DNA of 64,000 nucleotides from Methylumidiphilus sp963753955 (GTDB lineage: Bacteria > Pseudomonadota > Gammaproteobacteria > Methylococcales > Methylococcaceae): positions 248,001-312,000 of the forward strand of contig CAVWEM010000003.1 in the NCBI GenBank assembly GCA_963753955.1, read 5' to 3'. The notes below the pieces were generated by a model that made no database searches, was not told the origin of the DNA, and saw nothing but the letters and a program-made list of their open reading frames with translations. The position numbers and the translations under genes were made by a program. Shown here in pieces: positions 47,466-56,110 of this stretch (position 1 is the stretch's first letter; each line of letters opens with the position of its first letter).

Positions 47466-48057
47466 GTCTTGGCCCTCCTTTAGGCGGTGTGAGACGTGGC
47501 GATATTTAACGGCTTGATTCAGCTAAATAATAGGCGCAGAGGGCGCGGGGGAACAGGGCGCGGGGAACTCTCTACAGAATCGTTGAAAGCCTTGCCGTTG
47601 CTGGCTTTTGGTGGGTGCGGGGAACTATTTTCGTGGGCCGTTTGGTAAGCCTTCAGCGCGTAGGATGGTCGCCATGATTTCGGCAGTTCGTCGCGCCACT
47701 CCCTGCGACTCTAGCCAGTCCGTTACCTCTTTATTGGTGTGGGCAGTTGTCGCGTCGTCTGGGTCATAGTTTCGCCAAAAACGATTAGCCGCAGCGGCCA
47801 AATGTCGCAGTAATTGGGTTTCGTGGCCTCCCCAAGGCCAAGCTTTTCTTTTTTCTGCGTTGTTGGGTTCATCAGCAAAGAAAACTTTAGGATGGTGTTC
47901 ATTTGCCGCGCACCACGCTTTTAGCTGTTCGCGGGCCACAATCTTTTTGCTACTTAGTGGCCGCTTACTCCTAGTCGGCACACCTCGCCAGTCAGTATTT
48001 TGAATATAGTCCGTGCTTACAGTTGTACAGCAACCGTCGGCCTCTAACTGGTCTTAT

Positions 48058-49501
48058 ATGGACTCCTCCCTATTCGCAAGTGGGATCTCTTCAATCGGAC
48101 GCTTTTAAGGTCAGTTGCAGTCGTATATCCGGCCTTGTTGAAGGATATGCCTCCGGGCCTTCATGGAATCCGCGTACTGGGTGCCTATCGTTCCAGCGGC
48201 TTTTTGGCCGGGCGAGTTATCGGCTTTTCCCCGTACCGGTCCGACCTGTTGCGCCATGACTGTCGAGTCTCTCGCTCGCAAACCTGGTTGGGAACTCGGT
48301 GTTTAATCGTTTACAAATAAGCTCAGGCGGCCATCGTGTTTAAGCAGCCTGCGATGCCGCCGCCTTCGGCAAGTCCGGGACAAAGTCGCCGTCGAACTCG
48401 CGCCCCTGCCGGACGACGGCGAACGCGATGCGGGCCAGCTTGTTGGCCAGCGCGGTGGCGGCCTTGTTGTGGCCGACGCGGGCGGCCAGCTCGACCGCCC
48501 AGCGTTGCAGCCGGGTCAGCGCCTTGCCGGCGGCGAGCTTCACCATGGCGGCGTTGAGCGCCGACCTCGCGCCATGGACGAGCAGGGTGCGCAGGTACGG
48601 GTCGCCGCGCTTGCTGATCCTGCCGAGCTTGCGCTTGAAGCCGCTGCTGGACTCCTTCGGCGTCAGGCCGAGCCAGGCGGCGAGGTGCCGCCCGTCGCGG
48701 AACGCCTCCATGCCGCCGACGGCGGCGACCAGGGCGGTGGCGGTCAGCAGCCCGATGCCCGGCACGGCCATCAGCTTTTGCGCGGCGGGCCGCTGCTTCG
48801 CCTCCTGCCGCAACTGCTTTTCCAGCTTTTCGACGCGGGCCTCAAGCTCGGCGATCTCCGCCATGACCTCGGACAGGGCCGTGCGCAAGGCGGGCGGGAT
48901 TTTGCTTTCCTCGTCGGCCAGCCAGCCCGGCACCCGCCCCATCACCGCCGAGGGGCCTTGCGGCAGGTCGAAGCCGAACTCGCGCAGCAGGCCGCGCACC
49001 TCGTTGATCCGCGCCGTGCGCGTCGCCATCCAGCCGCTGCGGACGCGGTGCAGCCCCTGCAAGGCCTGCTGGCCTTCGGACTTGACCGGCACCGGCAGGA
49101 TGTCGCCGCAGCGGTCGGCCTCCAACAGCGCGGAAGCGTCGGCGCGGTCGGTTTTGTTGCGGCGCACATAAGGCCGCACATGCTGTGGCGGCAACAGTTT
49201 GACTTCATGGCCCAGCGCCTGGAACGTCCGCGCCCAATAATGCGCCGTGCCGCAGGCCTCCATGACGATCCGGCACGGCGGGCGGTTGACGAAGAAGCGG
49301 GAAAAGGCCTCCCGCGACAGGCGCTTGCGCTCGGTGACGCGCCCCTGGCCGTCCGAGACCGCCAGTTCAAAAACTGACTTTGCCAAATCGACCGCAACGG
49401 TGGTAGTGTTCATGTTCTGGACTCCTCTGGCTCGTGAATGGGTTTTTCAGACCCTCCATTCTGGCACTTCAGATGCCGATTTAGGGGCGGGAGGAGTCCA
49501 T
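48058..49501 (-). mobile_element. IS110-family element (IS1111-like), copy A
   Basis: About 1.44 kb with 13-bp subterminal inverted repeats ATGGACTCCTCCC (48058-48070) and GGGAGGAGTCCAT (49489-49501). No target duplication is seen, as usual for this family. The non-coding 3' part (48070-48339) is long, as in IS110 elements that encode a structured (bridge-type) RNA. The real tips may extend a few bases beyond the repeats. Related copy at 58574-60076. Confidence 0.87.
48340..49413 (-). CDS. IS110-family transposase (copy A)
   Basis: A 357-residue DEDD transposase. N-terminal RuvC-like domain with 'VAVDLAKSVFELAV' (first Asp), 'RIVMEACGTAHYWA' (Glu) and 'RNKTDRADASALLEA' (Asp pair). C-terminal Transposase_20 domain: 'LMAVPGIGLLTATALVAAVGGMEAFRDGRHLAAWLGLTPKESSSG' with the Ser cluster. 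Intact. Compared with copy B it lacks the Asn/Thr-rich N-terminal extension. Confidence 0.95.
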   Translation of the reverse strand: MNTTTVAVDLAKSVFELAVSDGQGRVTERKRLSREAFSRFFVNRPPCRIVMEACGTAHYWARTFQALGHEVKLLPPQHVRPYVRRNKTDRADASALLEADRCGDILPVPVKSEGQQALQGLHRVRSGWMATRTARINEVRGLLREFGFDLPQGPSAVMGRVPGWLADEESKIPPALRTALSEVMAEIAELEARVEKLEKQLRQEAKQRPAAQKLMAVPGIGLLTATALVAAVGGMEAFRDGRHLAAWLGLTPKESSSGFKRKLGRISKRGDPYLRTLLVHGARSALNAAMVKLAAGKALTRLQRWAVELAARVGHNKAATALANKLARIAFAVVRQGREFDGDFVPDLPKAAASQAA

Positions 49502-49754
49502 CCCATCATTCATGCTTTGGACTATGCCATGGTAGGGGTCGCCTTCGCCGACTGTGCCGGGTTCTTGGTCGCAAACCAAGCAAGCAGCTTCGTCAACTGT
49601 ATATTCCTTTTTCAGCTTTGCCCATAAGACGATGTTTTGTATTTCCATCAAGCCCCCTTCAAGGCCAGTCCTTCAAGGTGGGAACCACGCCGGGCGGTGA
49701 AGGTGTCCGCCGTTTCGCCCGGCCAAAGGCTAGGCGTGGTTTGCAATCAGAATA

Positions 49755-49850
49755 TCAGGCTTTCTTTCGGAACGGTATTACATCCGCCCCAGCTTTCAGC
49801 CCGTCCAGGTAATCCGCCCATGCCTGTATCATCGTCCGCCGTTCGGACTC
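49755..49850 (-). pseudogene. Remnant of an integrase C-terminus
   Basis: About 95 bases reading 'ERRTMIQAWADYLDGLKAGADVIPFRKKA' then stop, almost identical to the last 30 codons of the complete integrase at 50125-51345. It is a leftover of an earlier integrase copy or tandem element. The rest of 49502-49754 is explained by the 5' end of the interrupted gene (49502-49648) and about 100 bases with nothing clear. Confidence 0.8.
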
Positions 49851-50091
49851 AGTAGATTTCAATGCAAGCCTTCCCTTCTCGCTCAAGCTGCCGCTCCTTG
49901 TCCGCCGCAAAGCTCAGGCAGGCGTATATGTCCGCTTCGGTCAGTTCGGGGAAGTCTTCGACGATCTCGGATGGGGTCATGCCGGAAGCCAAGTGTTCAA
50001 GCACGTCATAAACGGTGATGCGCAACCCCCGGACACATGGCCTGCCGCCGCGTTTGCCGGGTTCAAGGGTGATAATGCCGTGGTAGTCCAT
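49849..50091 (-). CDS. DUF433 family protein (antitoxin-like)
   Basis: An 80-residue protein with 'GIITLEPGKRGGRPCVRGLRITVYDVLEHLASGMTPSEIVEDFPELTEADIYACLSFAADKERQLE', the DUF433 helix-turn-helix pattern common in chromosomal antitoxins paired with PIN-like DUF5615 toxins. No toxin gene is adjacent, so the pair is incomplete. Located between two integrase copies. Confidence 0.85.
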   Translation of the reverse strand: MDYHGIITLEPGKRGGRPCVRGLRITVYDVLEHLASGMTPSEIVEDFPELTEADIYACLSFAADKERQLEREGKACIEIY

Positions 50092-50124
50092 CGTGCCGCC
50101 TCGTGTTGATTGATAGGGATAGGT

Positions 50125-51345
50125 TTAGCCTTTGGCCCGAAACGGTATCACTTGCCCCCCTGCCTTCAGCCCGTCCAGGTAATCCGCCCATGCCTGCATC
50201 ATCGTCCGCCGTTCGGGCAGGTGTTCCGCGTGGTTGTAAGCGGCTTTGATCTTGTTCCGCTCGGCATGGGCAAGCTGCCGTTCTATCATGTCGGTGTTCC
50301 AGCCCTGCTCATGCAGCAGGGTGGAAGCCATGCCCCGGAAGCCGTGGGCGGTCATCGGGCTGTCGCTGTCCGGCCCGTAGCCCATGCGGATCAACGCGGC
50401 GCGGATGCTCTCCCGGCTCATGTGGACGGCCTTGTCGCGCACACCCGGAAAGACGAACCGCCCCGCGCCGGTCAGCGGCTGGAGTTCGCGCAGGGTCTCC
50501 ACGGCTTGCCGCGACAGCGGGACAATGTGCCTGCCTTTCATTTTCATGCGCTCGCCGGGTATGCGCCACTCCCCCGCGTCAAGGTCGAACTCCGCCCACT
50601 CCGCTTGCACCAACTCCCCCGGCCTCAGGAATACCAAGGGGGCCAATTTGAACGCGGCCCGCACAACAAAGGTGCCGCTGTAGGCGTCGATGGCCCGCAA
50701 CAGTTCCCCAACTTCCTTGGGTTCAACCAAGGTGACCCGGTGCCGGGTCTTGGCGGATGGCAACGCCCCGGCCAGGTCGGCGGTCGGGTTGCGCTCCGCC
50801 CGGCCCGTGGCGACGGCATAGCAGAACACGCGCCCGGCGTCGGATCGCACACGGGTAGCCGTGTCTATCCGGCCCCGTTCCACGGTCTTGTTGAGCGCGG
50901 CCAGCAACTCACGCGCCGTAATCTCGGCAATCGGCTTTTCCCCTATCCAGGGGAAAAGGTTGTTCTCTAGCCGCTCCTTGATATGCCGGTGCGTCGTTTC
51001 CGCCCACTTCCCGGCGTTCATCGCCAGCCATTCACAGGCGATGGCTTCAAAGCTGTTTTTCGCCCGGTCTGTGGTGGCCTGTTGTTGCGCCTTGCGGTGT
51101 GCGCCGGGGTCTATCCCATCGGCTATCAAGCTACGCGCTTCCTCGCGCCGCTCCCGCGCCTTGGATAGGCTTGTGTCGGGGTAGACGCCAATGGCTAGGG
51201 TTTTGCGTTTGTCGGCAAAGCGGTAATCGAATCGCCAGTATTTCCCGCCATTGGGATGCACCAACAGGAACAGCCCGCGCTCATCGGTAAGTTTGAAGGG
51301 CTTTTCTTGGGGCTTGGTCTTGCGGATTTCGGTATCGGTCAACAT
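50125..51345 (-). CDS. Tyrosine-type site-specific integrase
   Basis: A 406-residue recombinase of the P4/DUF4102 type that catalyses integration and excision at the tRNA-Leu gene. N-terminal arm-binding DUF4102 domain ('MLTDTEIRKTKPQEKPFKLTDERGLFLLVHPNGGKYWRFDYRFADKRKTLAIGVYPDTSL'), SAM-like core-binding domain, and catalytic residues: first Arg in 'LVFLRPGELVQAEW', 'MTAHGFRGMASTLLHE' (H-x-x-R), His in 'QLAHAERN' and the nucleophile Tyr in 'KAAYNHAEHL'. Complete. Lies close to the tRNA as expected. Confidence 0.95.
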   Translation of the reverse strand: MLTDTEIRKTKPQEKPFKLTDERGLFLLVHPNGGKYWRFDYRFADKRKTLAIGVYPDTSLSKARERREEARSLIADGIDPGAHRKAQQQATTDRAKNSFEAIACEWLAMNAGKWAETTHRHIKERLENNLFPWIGEKPIAEITARELLAALNKTVERGRIDTATRVRSDAGRVFCYAVATGRAERNPTADLAGALPSAKTRHRVTLVEPKEVGELLRAIDAYSGTFVVRAAFKLAPLVFLRPGELVQAEWAEFDLDAGEWRIPGERMKMKGRHIVPLSRQAVETLRELQPLTGAGRFVFPGVRDKAVHMSRESIRAALIRMGYGPDSDSPMTAHGFRGMASTLLHEQGWNTDMIERQLAHAERNKIKAAYNHAEHLPERRTMMQAWADYLDGLKAGGQVIPFRAKG

Positions 51346-51791
51346 GGCTGTTTTCCTTCCGTTTCGGCCTTGGTCGCATCCAGAAAGACGCGCAAGGCGG
51401 CTGTTTGGTCTGGGGTCAAGCTTAGCCTTGCCGTTTTTGTTTCAATCTCCAAACCCCCGATGTCAGCAAGCACAAATCTCAAGGAAACAGGTTCTGGGGT
51501 TGGCGGGGTTTCGGGTTGCGTGGTCTTTCCCGCCTTGCGATGCTCCGCAGGGTCTACACCCCCGGCAATCATGCGGCGGGCATCGTCGCGTTTCTCTCTG
51601 GCGTCGATAAGCGGAACAGTGGGGAACATCCCCAAGGCAAGCGTTTTTCGTTTGTGGGTGAAGCGGTAATCGAAACGCCAAAGCTTTGCGCCGTTGGGCT
51701 TCACCAACAGATAAAGACCATGGCCGTCTGAAAGTTTGAACGGCTTCGCTTTGGCGGTGGCCTGAACGGCTTCGGATTCGGTTAGCGGCAT
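51339..51791 (-). CDS. Integrase-arm-domain-only protein (DUF4102)
   Basis: A 150-residue protein starting at ATG 51791, overlapping the integrase start by 7 bases. The first 70 residues ('MPLTESEAVQATAKAKPFKLSDGHGLYLLVKPNGAKLWRFDYRFTHKRKTLALGMFPTVPL') are the same DUF4102 arm-binding fold as in the integrase. The remainder ('PVSLRFVLADIGGLEIETKTARLSLTPDQTAALRVFLDATKAE') is unrelated to recombinase catalytic sequence. So it is not a simple truncation: it could compete for arm sites or act as an excision factor. That role is a guess. Confidence 0.75.
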   Translation of the reverse strand: MPLTESEAVQATAKAKPFKLSDGHGLYLLVKPNGAKLWRFDYRFTHKRKTLALGMFPTVPLIDAREKRDDARRMIAGGVDPAEHRKAGKTTQPETPPTPEPVSLRFVLADIGGLEIETKTARLSLTPDQTAALRVFLDATKAETEGKQPC

Positions 51792-51888
51792 GACGGCACA
51801 AAAAAACCGTGGGTTGCTTTGTTCCGGCCAGATACGGCGCGGCTTTGGGGGGATTAACACGGTACATGGATTTAGGCTTTTCCATGTG

Positions 51889-52034
51889 CCGTCAAATGTG
51901 CCGTCTTTGAACGTGCGCTTAGACGGTACACCATGGGACGGCATGACGCAACAAAAAACCCGCGAAGCCTTGTGGCCTGCGGGTTTTGAGATGTCTTGGG
52001 ACGGCTTGAAATCGCTATTTGGTGCCGAGGAGAG
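51889..52034. other. Right attachment region of the island with arm-type repeats
   Basis: Begins with CCGTCAAATGTGCCGTC (51889-51905), then inverted GACGG motifs. The direct repeat 51925-52034 matches 38190-38298, including the hairpin 'ACCCGCGAAGCC...GCGGGTTTT', which also serves as tRNA terminator, and the last bases of the tRNA gene. Together with the left copy it frames the integrated element. Confidence 0.8.
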
Positions 52035-52104
52035 GACTTGAACCTCCACGAGTCGCCTCACATGTACCTGAAACATGCGTGTCTACCAATTTCACCACCT
52101 CGGC
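52020..52104 (-). tRNA. tRNA-Leu (anticodon CAG)
   Basis: Minus-strand 85-nt gene with encoded CCA. Acceptor GCCGAGG pairs with CCTCGGC. The D-arm has 'GGTGAAATTGGTAGACAC'. The anticodon stem CATGT/ACATG encloses loop TTCAGGT, so the anticodon is CAG. A variable arm and T-arm 'GGTTCAAGTCC' follow. The 3' end is the integration site of the island. Confidence 0.96.
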
Positions 52105-52290
52105 TTGAGATCCGCTGCTTTGCGGCTAGGGTCAGATCGTCATTATGCGGGTAAATTCCCCAGCCGTCAACAATTCACGGGCATTTTTTGCGTGATGCCG
52201 GGATCCGCCAACCAACCGCAGCGGGAACTCCGTGGGCTGGTCGGAGCGGCTTTCCGCCCCATCCGGGCTACTTGCTGACGACATACCAAA

Positions 52291-52395
52291 TCAGCGATTG
52301 CGAATCGACCAAACGCCACAGTCCATAAACTCCTGGAAATCATCAGGTGGAGCGTCGAAGTCGGGTGCCATGTATAGCACCGTCCCACGCACTTA
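52291..52395 (-). pseudogene. Remnant of a DUF2281-like antitoxin
   Basis: The minus strand reads 'GTVLYMAPDFDAPPDDFQEFMDCGVWSIRNR' then stop. 'MAPDFDAPPDDFQEFM' is the typical C-terminal motif of DUF2281/VapB-like proteins. The upstream part is missing, cut by the IS5-type element at 52428. The rest of 52105-52427 has nothing else supported. Confidence 0.5.
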
Positions 52396-52427
52396 ACAGG
52401 CGGGCAATCGGATGTTCATTCTCGGTA

Positions 52428-53500
52428 GGCGTTGGTGCATAAATAATTTGGAGCTTGCATGATCCCTTACCCAATAGGCTCAGGACAAAGCTTGCCCTGC
52501 CCGGACCGACACCGGCATGCCGAGGTAGGCCATGGCATTGAGCGCGGCGACGCGCACATGGACCTCTGTCACTTGGCCCTCAAAAATGCGGGAGGCCAAT
52601 CCGGGGCCGAACAACTGCTTCAGGCGGTAAATGCCATTTTCGGCGATGCTGCGGCGGTGATAATTGACCGCTTGCTTCCAACCGGCCAAGCCCTTCTCCG
52701 CGATGGCCTCCAAGGCCTGGGTGCGGGGATGGCCCGCCTCCCAAGGAACGGCATTTTCTCTCGGCGGGATGGCCGCCTTCGAGTCCCGCCCCATCGCCGC
52801 GTCGTACACGTCGCGGGTGTCACAGGCACCGTCGGCGTCGACCCGGCCGATCTCCCCCTCGGCCTGTCCGAGCAAACCCGCGAAGACCCCGGCATCCGTC
52901 CACTCCACGGTGGCGACCTCCACGGCGACCACGTCCGCATCAAGGCCCAGATGGACCTTGCGCCAAGTCCGCCGCTTGCCAAGCCCGTGCTGGCGCACTT
53001 TCCACTCGCCCTCGCCGAAAATCTTCAAGCCGGTGGAATCGGCCACCAGATGGACCGGGCCGGTGCGTGGACGGCGCGGGATCTCGGCCCGCAAGCCCCG
53101 GGCGCGGCGCGACATCCGGGCATGGTCGGGGACGGGCGGGTCCCGACCCGTCAACCCGGCCAGCGAGCGGGCCAGCCCTTCCGCCGCCCGGCAGGGCAGG
53201 TGGAACACCGCCTTCAGGGTCGGCAGCGTCTGAATGGCCGCATCCGAGTAAGTGAAAGGCGCCCCGCGTTTGCCGTTGTGGGCAGCCCGCCAATGTCCGC
53301 GCAGGAACTCGTCGTCGAACCACACCGTCAGGCTGCCCCGCCGCACCGACGCACGGTCATGCTCCGGCCAATTCGTGACCCGATACTGCGCCTTTTTGAC
53401 CGGTTCCGCTTTTGCGATAGGGGTGGCTTTCGACATCAATGTATATCAGTGGTTTACTGAACTCCATGATAGCTGAACATGGCATTTATGCACCAACACC
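52428..53500 (-). mobile_element. IS5-family element (IS903-like)
   Basis: About 1073 bp with 17-bp inverted ends of the form GGYGTTGGTGCATAAAT, resembling IS903 ends. No target duplication could be recognised, so one side may have rearranged after insertion. Confidence 0.85.
52480..53439 (-). CDS. IS5-family (IS903 group) transposase
   Basis: A 319-residue DDE transposase, complete. N-terminal 'YRVTNWPEHDRASVRRGSLTVWFDDEFLRGHW' is typical of the IS903 group. Catalytic regions are 'HLVADSTGLKIFGEGEWK' (first Asp), 'GRVDADGACDTRDVYDA' (second Asp) and 'RRSIAENGIYRLKQLFG' (Glu). Only one copy of this element is present in the window. Confidence 0.94.
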   Translation of the reverse strand: MMSKATPIAKAEPVKKAQYRVTNWPEHDRASVRRGSLTVWFDDEFLRGHWRAAHNGKRGAPFTYSDAAIQTLPTLKAVFHLPCRAAEGLARSLAGLTGRDPPVPDHARMSRRARGLRAEIPRRPRTGPVHLVADSTGLKIFGEGEWKVRQHGLGKRRTWRKVHLGLDADVVAVEVATVEWTDAGVFAGLLGQAEGEIGRVDADGACDTRDVYDAAMGRDSKAAIPPRENAVPWEAGHPRTQALEAIAEKGLAGWKQAVNYHRRSIAENGIYRLKQLFGPGLASRIFEGQVTEVHVRVAALNAMAYLGMPVSVRAGQALS

Positions 53501-53582
53501 AAAAGCCCCTCCCCCTGGGGGGAGGGGTTGGGGAGAGGGGATCTGCGGGCTGGCAACCAACCCGACATGCCATGCAAGCCCG

Positions 53583-53873
53583 CTACGCCTCCTTGCCTTT
53601 GCGCCTACCAGCCTTTTTGCCGTCCTTCGCCCGCGCCGCCCGCTCGGCGCGGATGCGCTCTAGCAACACGCTGGCCGGTTCGTCGTTGGGGTCTTGCGGC
53701 ACCAACTGGCCGGAGAAGGCGGCTTTTAGAATGTTTTTGCGTTGGGCGGTGGATTGTTTGAGGGATATTTTGGTTGCTTTTTCCTGTTCAGCCACATTTG
53801 AGAGTTGAGCGTCAAGCATTAGCAATGACTCGCTTTGTTCGCTCAGCGGGGCGAGAGGAATTGGCATTGTCAA
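53583..53873 (-). pseudogene. C-terminal fragment of a type I restriction specificity subunit (HsdS)
   Basis: A 96-residue open frame. 'PIPLAPLSEQSESLLMLDAQLSNVAEQEKATKISLKQSTAQRKNILKAAFSGQLVPQDPNDEPASVLLERIRAERA' is the conserved C-terminal coiled coil and tail of HsdS. The two target-recognition domains are absent and no hsdM or hsdR is in the window. 53501-53582 holds a palindromic repeat; 53874-54083 is AT-rich with no gene seen. Confidence 0.8.
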
Positions 53874-54083
53874 TAATAGACATTATCAAAAACCAATTTA
53901 TACCACTTTATGTATGCGTATCAATATTGCGCTGCCACGCCATTAGTAAAACCGGTTTATATCGTTATGCGCCGATCTATCGCTTATACTCAGGCAGAGG
54001 GTAGATCGGTTATTTACAGCATTTTTAAATCTGACATGTTACTTGCATAAATTCCTCCGCATGGTTTATATAACTAATAACAT

Positions 54084-55136
54084 TAGAGTTGTTCCCGGTG
54101 TTAAGTTAATGATTATAGGCTATTTTTAGGTTCCAAAGACCCGCCGGAACCCAAAAAAGGAAATCAATGAGCCAGTCCAGGTGGTTTCTGATCCGATGGG
54201 TCAGGCAATGGAAAGCCTTCATCCCGCCGATGGCGTGTTCCACGGAAACGCGGGTTCCCGCATGCTGCCGGTTATGTTTGACCTGCGCGGCGGTCAGTTT
54301 CGGCTTCGGGTTGTTTTTAGATTTCTTCGGCCTTTTGTGTGGAAGGTTTATCTTGGATTTCACGCCATAATCTTTTTGCGCACCTTGGAACCCAAGGTCG
54401 AGCCACAGATTCACTCGATGGAACCATTTCAGTTTTGGGTCGAATACCTTTTTCATGAGCTTGTAGTCGTGGACGCTGCCGGCGAAGACGCAGAAGAGGA
54501 AAAGGATTTTCCGGTGCAGGGTCGTGAGGACGAGCGCCTGGAGCGTGTGGCGTTTTTTTTTCCGCTGAAGCGGGCCTTCTGGAGTTCCCCGTCCTGCGGC
54601 CTGACGCAGGCGCACTCCATCCCGTCGATGATGACGTCGCCATATTTATCGACGAGTCGCAGGAACTCCTCGGGAGTCCCAGGCGACCGCTCAGGGAGCA
54701 CGCCGAGGTCCGACAGGCTCCGCAGCAAGACGGGCAGGAGTTTCTCCACATGGTTGTGGGCATGCCCCGAACTGAAGCCGAAAAGGAAGCCCAGCACGTC
54801 GAAGGTGGGGTATGTCTTGAGGTAATACAAAATGAAGAAAAGCTTCTTCCCGGGCGTGTCGAGATGGCCTTTTGGCCCGCCCGTTGGAACCTGCTTGATT
54901 TCGCCCTGCCGACACCTTTCCAGTTGGACGGCATCGTAGGCCGCCGCGAAGGCCGCAAGGAGGATGTTGAATTTTGGCAGGCTCATGCCGATGACGGACT
55001 TAATCTTGCGGTCATGCTTCTTGCCATCCAGCTTTTTAAATCTTTCGAAGGCCATGGGTTGTCTATTTTCTGTAGGGTATGGATACCCTATAATAAGGCA
55101 GTATTAAAAAAATTAACAGGGTCGGGAACAAGTCTA
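54084..55136 (-). mobile_element. IS5-family-like insertion sequence, copy B
   Basis: A 1053-bp copy of the element at 31131-32183 in opposite orientation, with the same terminal sequences. It inserted into the 3' end of the IS630-like transposase gene. Confidence 0.9.
54106..55055 (-). CDS. IS5-like transposase, -1 frameshift (copy B)
   Basis: Protein parts are identical to those of copy A as far as can be read: N-terminal frame from 55055, second frame ending at 54106, meeting at the same A9 run (54553-54561 on the plus strand as T9). Conservation of an intact slippery run in both copies supports programmed frameshifting to about 316 aa. Confidence 0.88.
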
Positions 55137-56037
55137 TTATCCTGTGTAACGGTTTTGATTGCGGCCCGTATTGTTCCGAAAAGCTCATCCGGAAGTCGCG
55201 GCTTGGACTTCCTCGCCGTATGCTTTATTTTCGAGAACGCCTCCTCAATCGGATTCAGTTCGGGCGAGTAGCGCGGCAAATAGACGTAGTTCACTTTGTG
55301 GTCTTCGAGAAACTTGGTCACGATCTTGGCGCAGTGCACGGGATGGTTGTCCATGATCAAAACCTTGCCCCCCGTCAGCAGCTTGAGGATATGGACTTGC
55401 AAATAGCACACAAACAATTCGGCGGTCAGGCTCCCCGTGTAGGCCCAAACCGCCTCGACCCCGGTTTCGGTGAGCGCCGCCGCCGTGTTGATGGTCACGC
55501 CCGGCGCGGTGGGGTTCGCCTCGTAAAGGCGCTCGCCTTGGCGTGAACGGCCATGGCCCAAGGCCAGGTTGGAGGCGCAGCCCATCTCGTCCAGATACAC
55601 CCGGTCTTCCGGCCCCACGCCCTCCAACTGGTTGACGTAGCTCAGTTTTTCCTCCGCCGCCTCGGCGGCGTCCCGCTTCGGGTCGTAGGAAGTTTTTTTT
55701 TGAAAGAGTATCCCATGCGCTTGGTGGTGTTGTGCATGGTCGAGGTTGAGACGGGAACCCCCTAAATGTCATTGTGCTTCCCGCATAGCTCGGCCAGCGA
55801 CAAGTCCGGGGTTTCCGCGAGGAGCGCCTGCAACCACAGTTCGCCCTCGGGCGAGATCAGGCGGTCAGGGGCGGTGTTGCGCTGGCGCGGGGCTATGTCG
55901 CCGGTTTCGTAGTACAATTGCTTGAGCGATTGCACCGTGGTCGGGCTGACTTGGAATAGTTCGGCGGTTTGTCGGACCGGGTGGACTAGACCGTAGTTTA
56001 CAATCCTCTGCCGCAAATCTCTGGAATGCGTAGCCAT
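55137..56037 (-). pseudogene. IS630-family transposase, broken
   Basis: The N-terminal part (56037-55762) is a helix-turn-helix domain ('SRDLRQRIVNYGLVHPVRQTAELFQVSPTTVQSLKQLY') ended by a TAG after 'GKHNDI'. Beyond the stop the frame continues 'GVPVSTSTMHNTTKRMGYSFKKK', followed by a shift in a run of A near 55692-55701. The DDE part (to 55137) has 'RVYLDEMGC', 'LIMDNHPVH' and 'LPRYSPELNPIEEAFSKIK', the IS630 DDE triad. Its last codons are replaced by the IS5-like element. One nonsense change, one shift and one insertion make it inactive. Confidence 0.88.
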
Positions 56038-56110
56038 GGCCCCCTCCTCGCGAATTATGGCTTGGTTACGCTATTGGAACATGGAAAGATTCAAATCATC
56101 TATCCGATAG

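Larger units (their letters stand above)
47625..49648 (-). pseudogene. Island gene interrupted by the IS110-family element
   Basis: The gene begins at ATG 49648 (AAGGGG upstream) with 49 codons 'MEIQNIVLWAKLKKEYTVDEAACLVCDQ...SMNDG' up to the IS at 49501. It resumes beyond the IS near 48050 with 'QLEADGCCTTVSTDYIQNTDWRGVPTRSKRPLSSKKIVAREQ', continuing to the stop at 47625. Both parts share one frame. The N-terminal 'LKKEYTVDEAACLVC' resembles phage-satellite proteins seen beside integrases. Exact junction codons are uncertain because IS110 ends carry extra bases. A GTG start at 47981 could still produce a 118-residue fragment. Confidence 0.75.

Noticed and set aside
48428..49377. Long rightward frames across the IS110 transposase
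   Set aside because: Shadows of the GC-rich transposase; they reappear antisense in copy B for the same reason.
52428..53500. 9-bp target duplication for the IS903-like element
   Set aside because: Flanking bases at the two ends do not match at any length I would trust.
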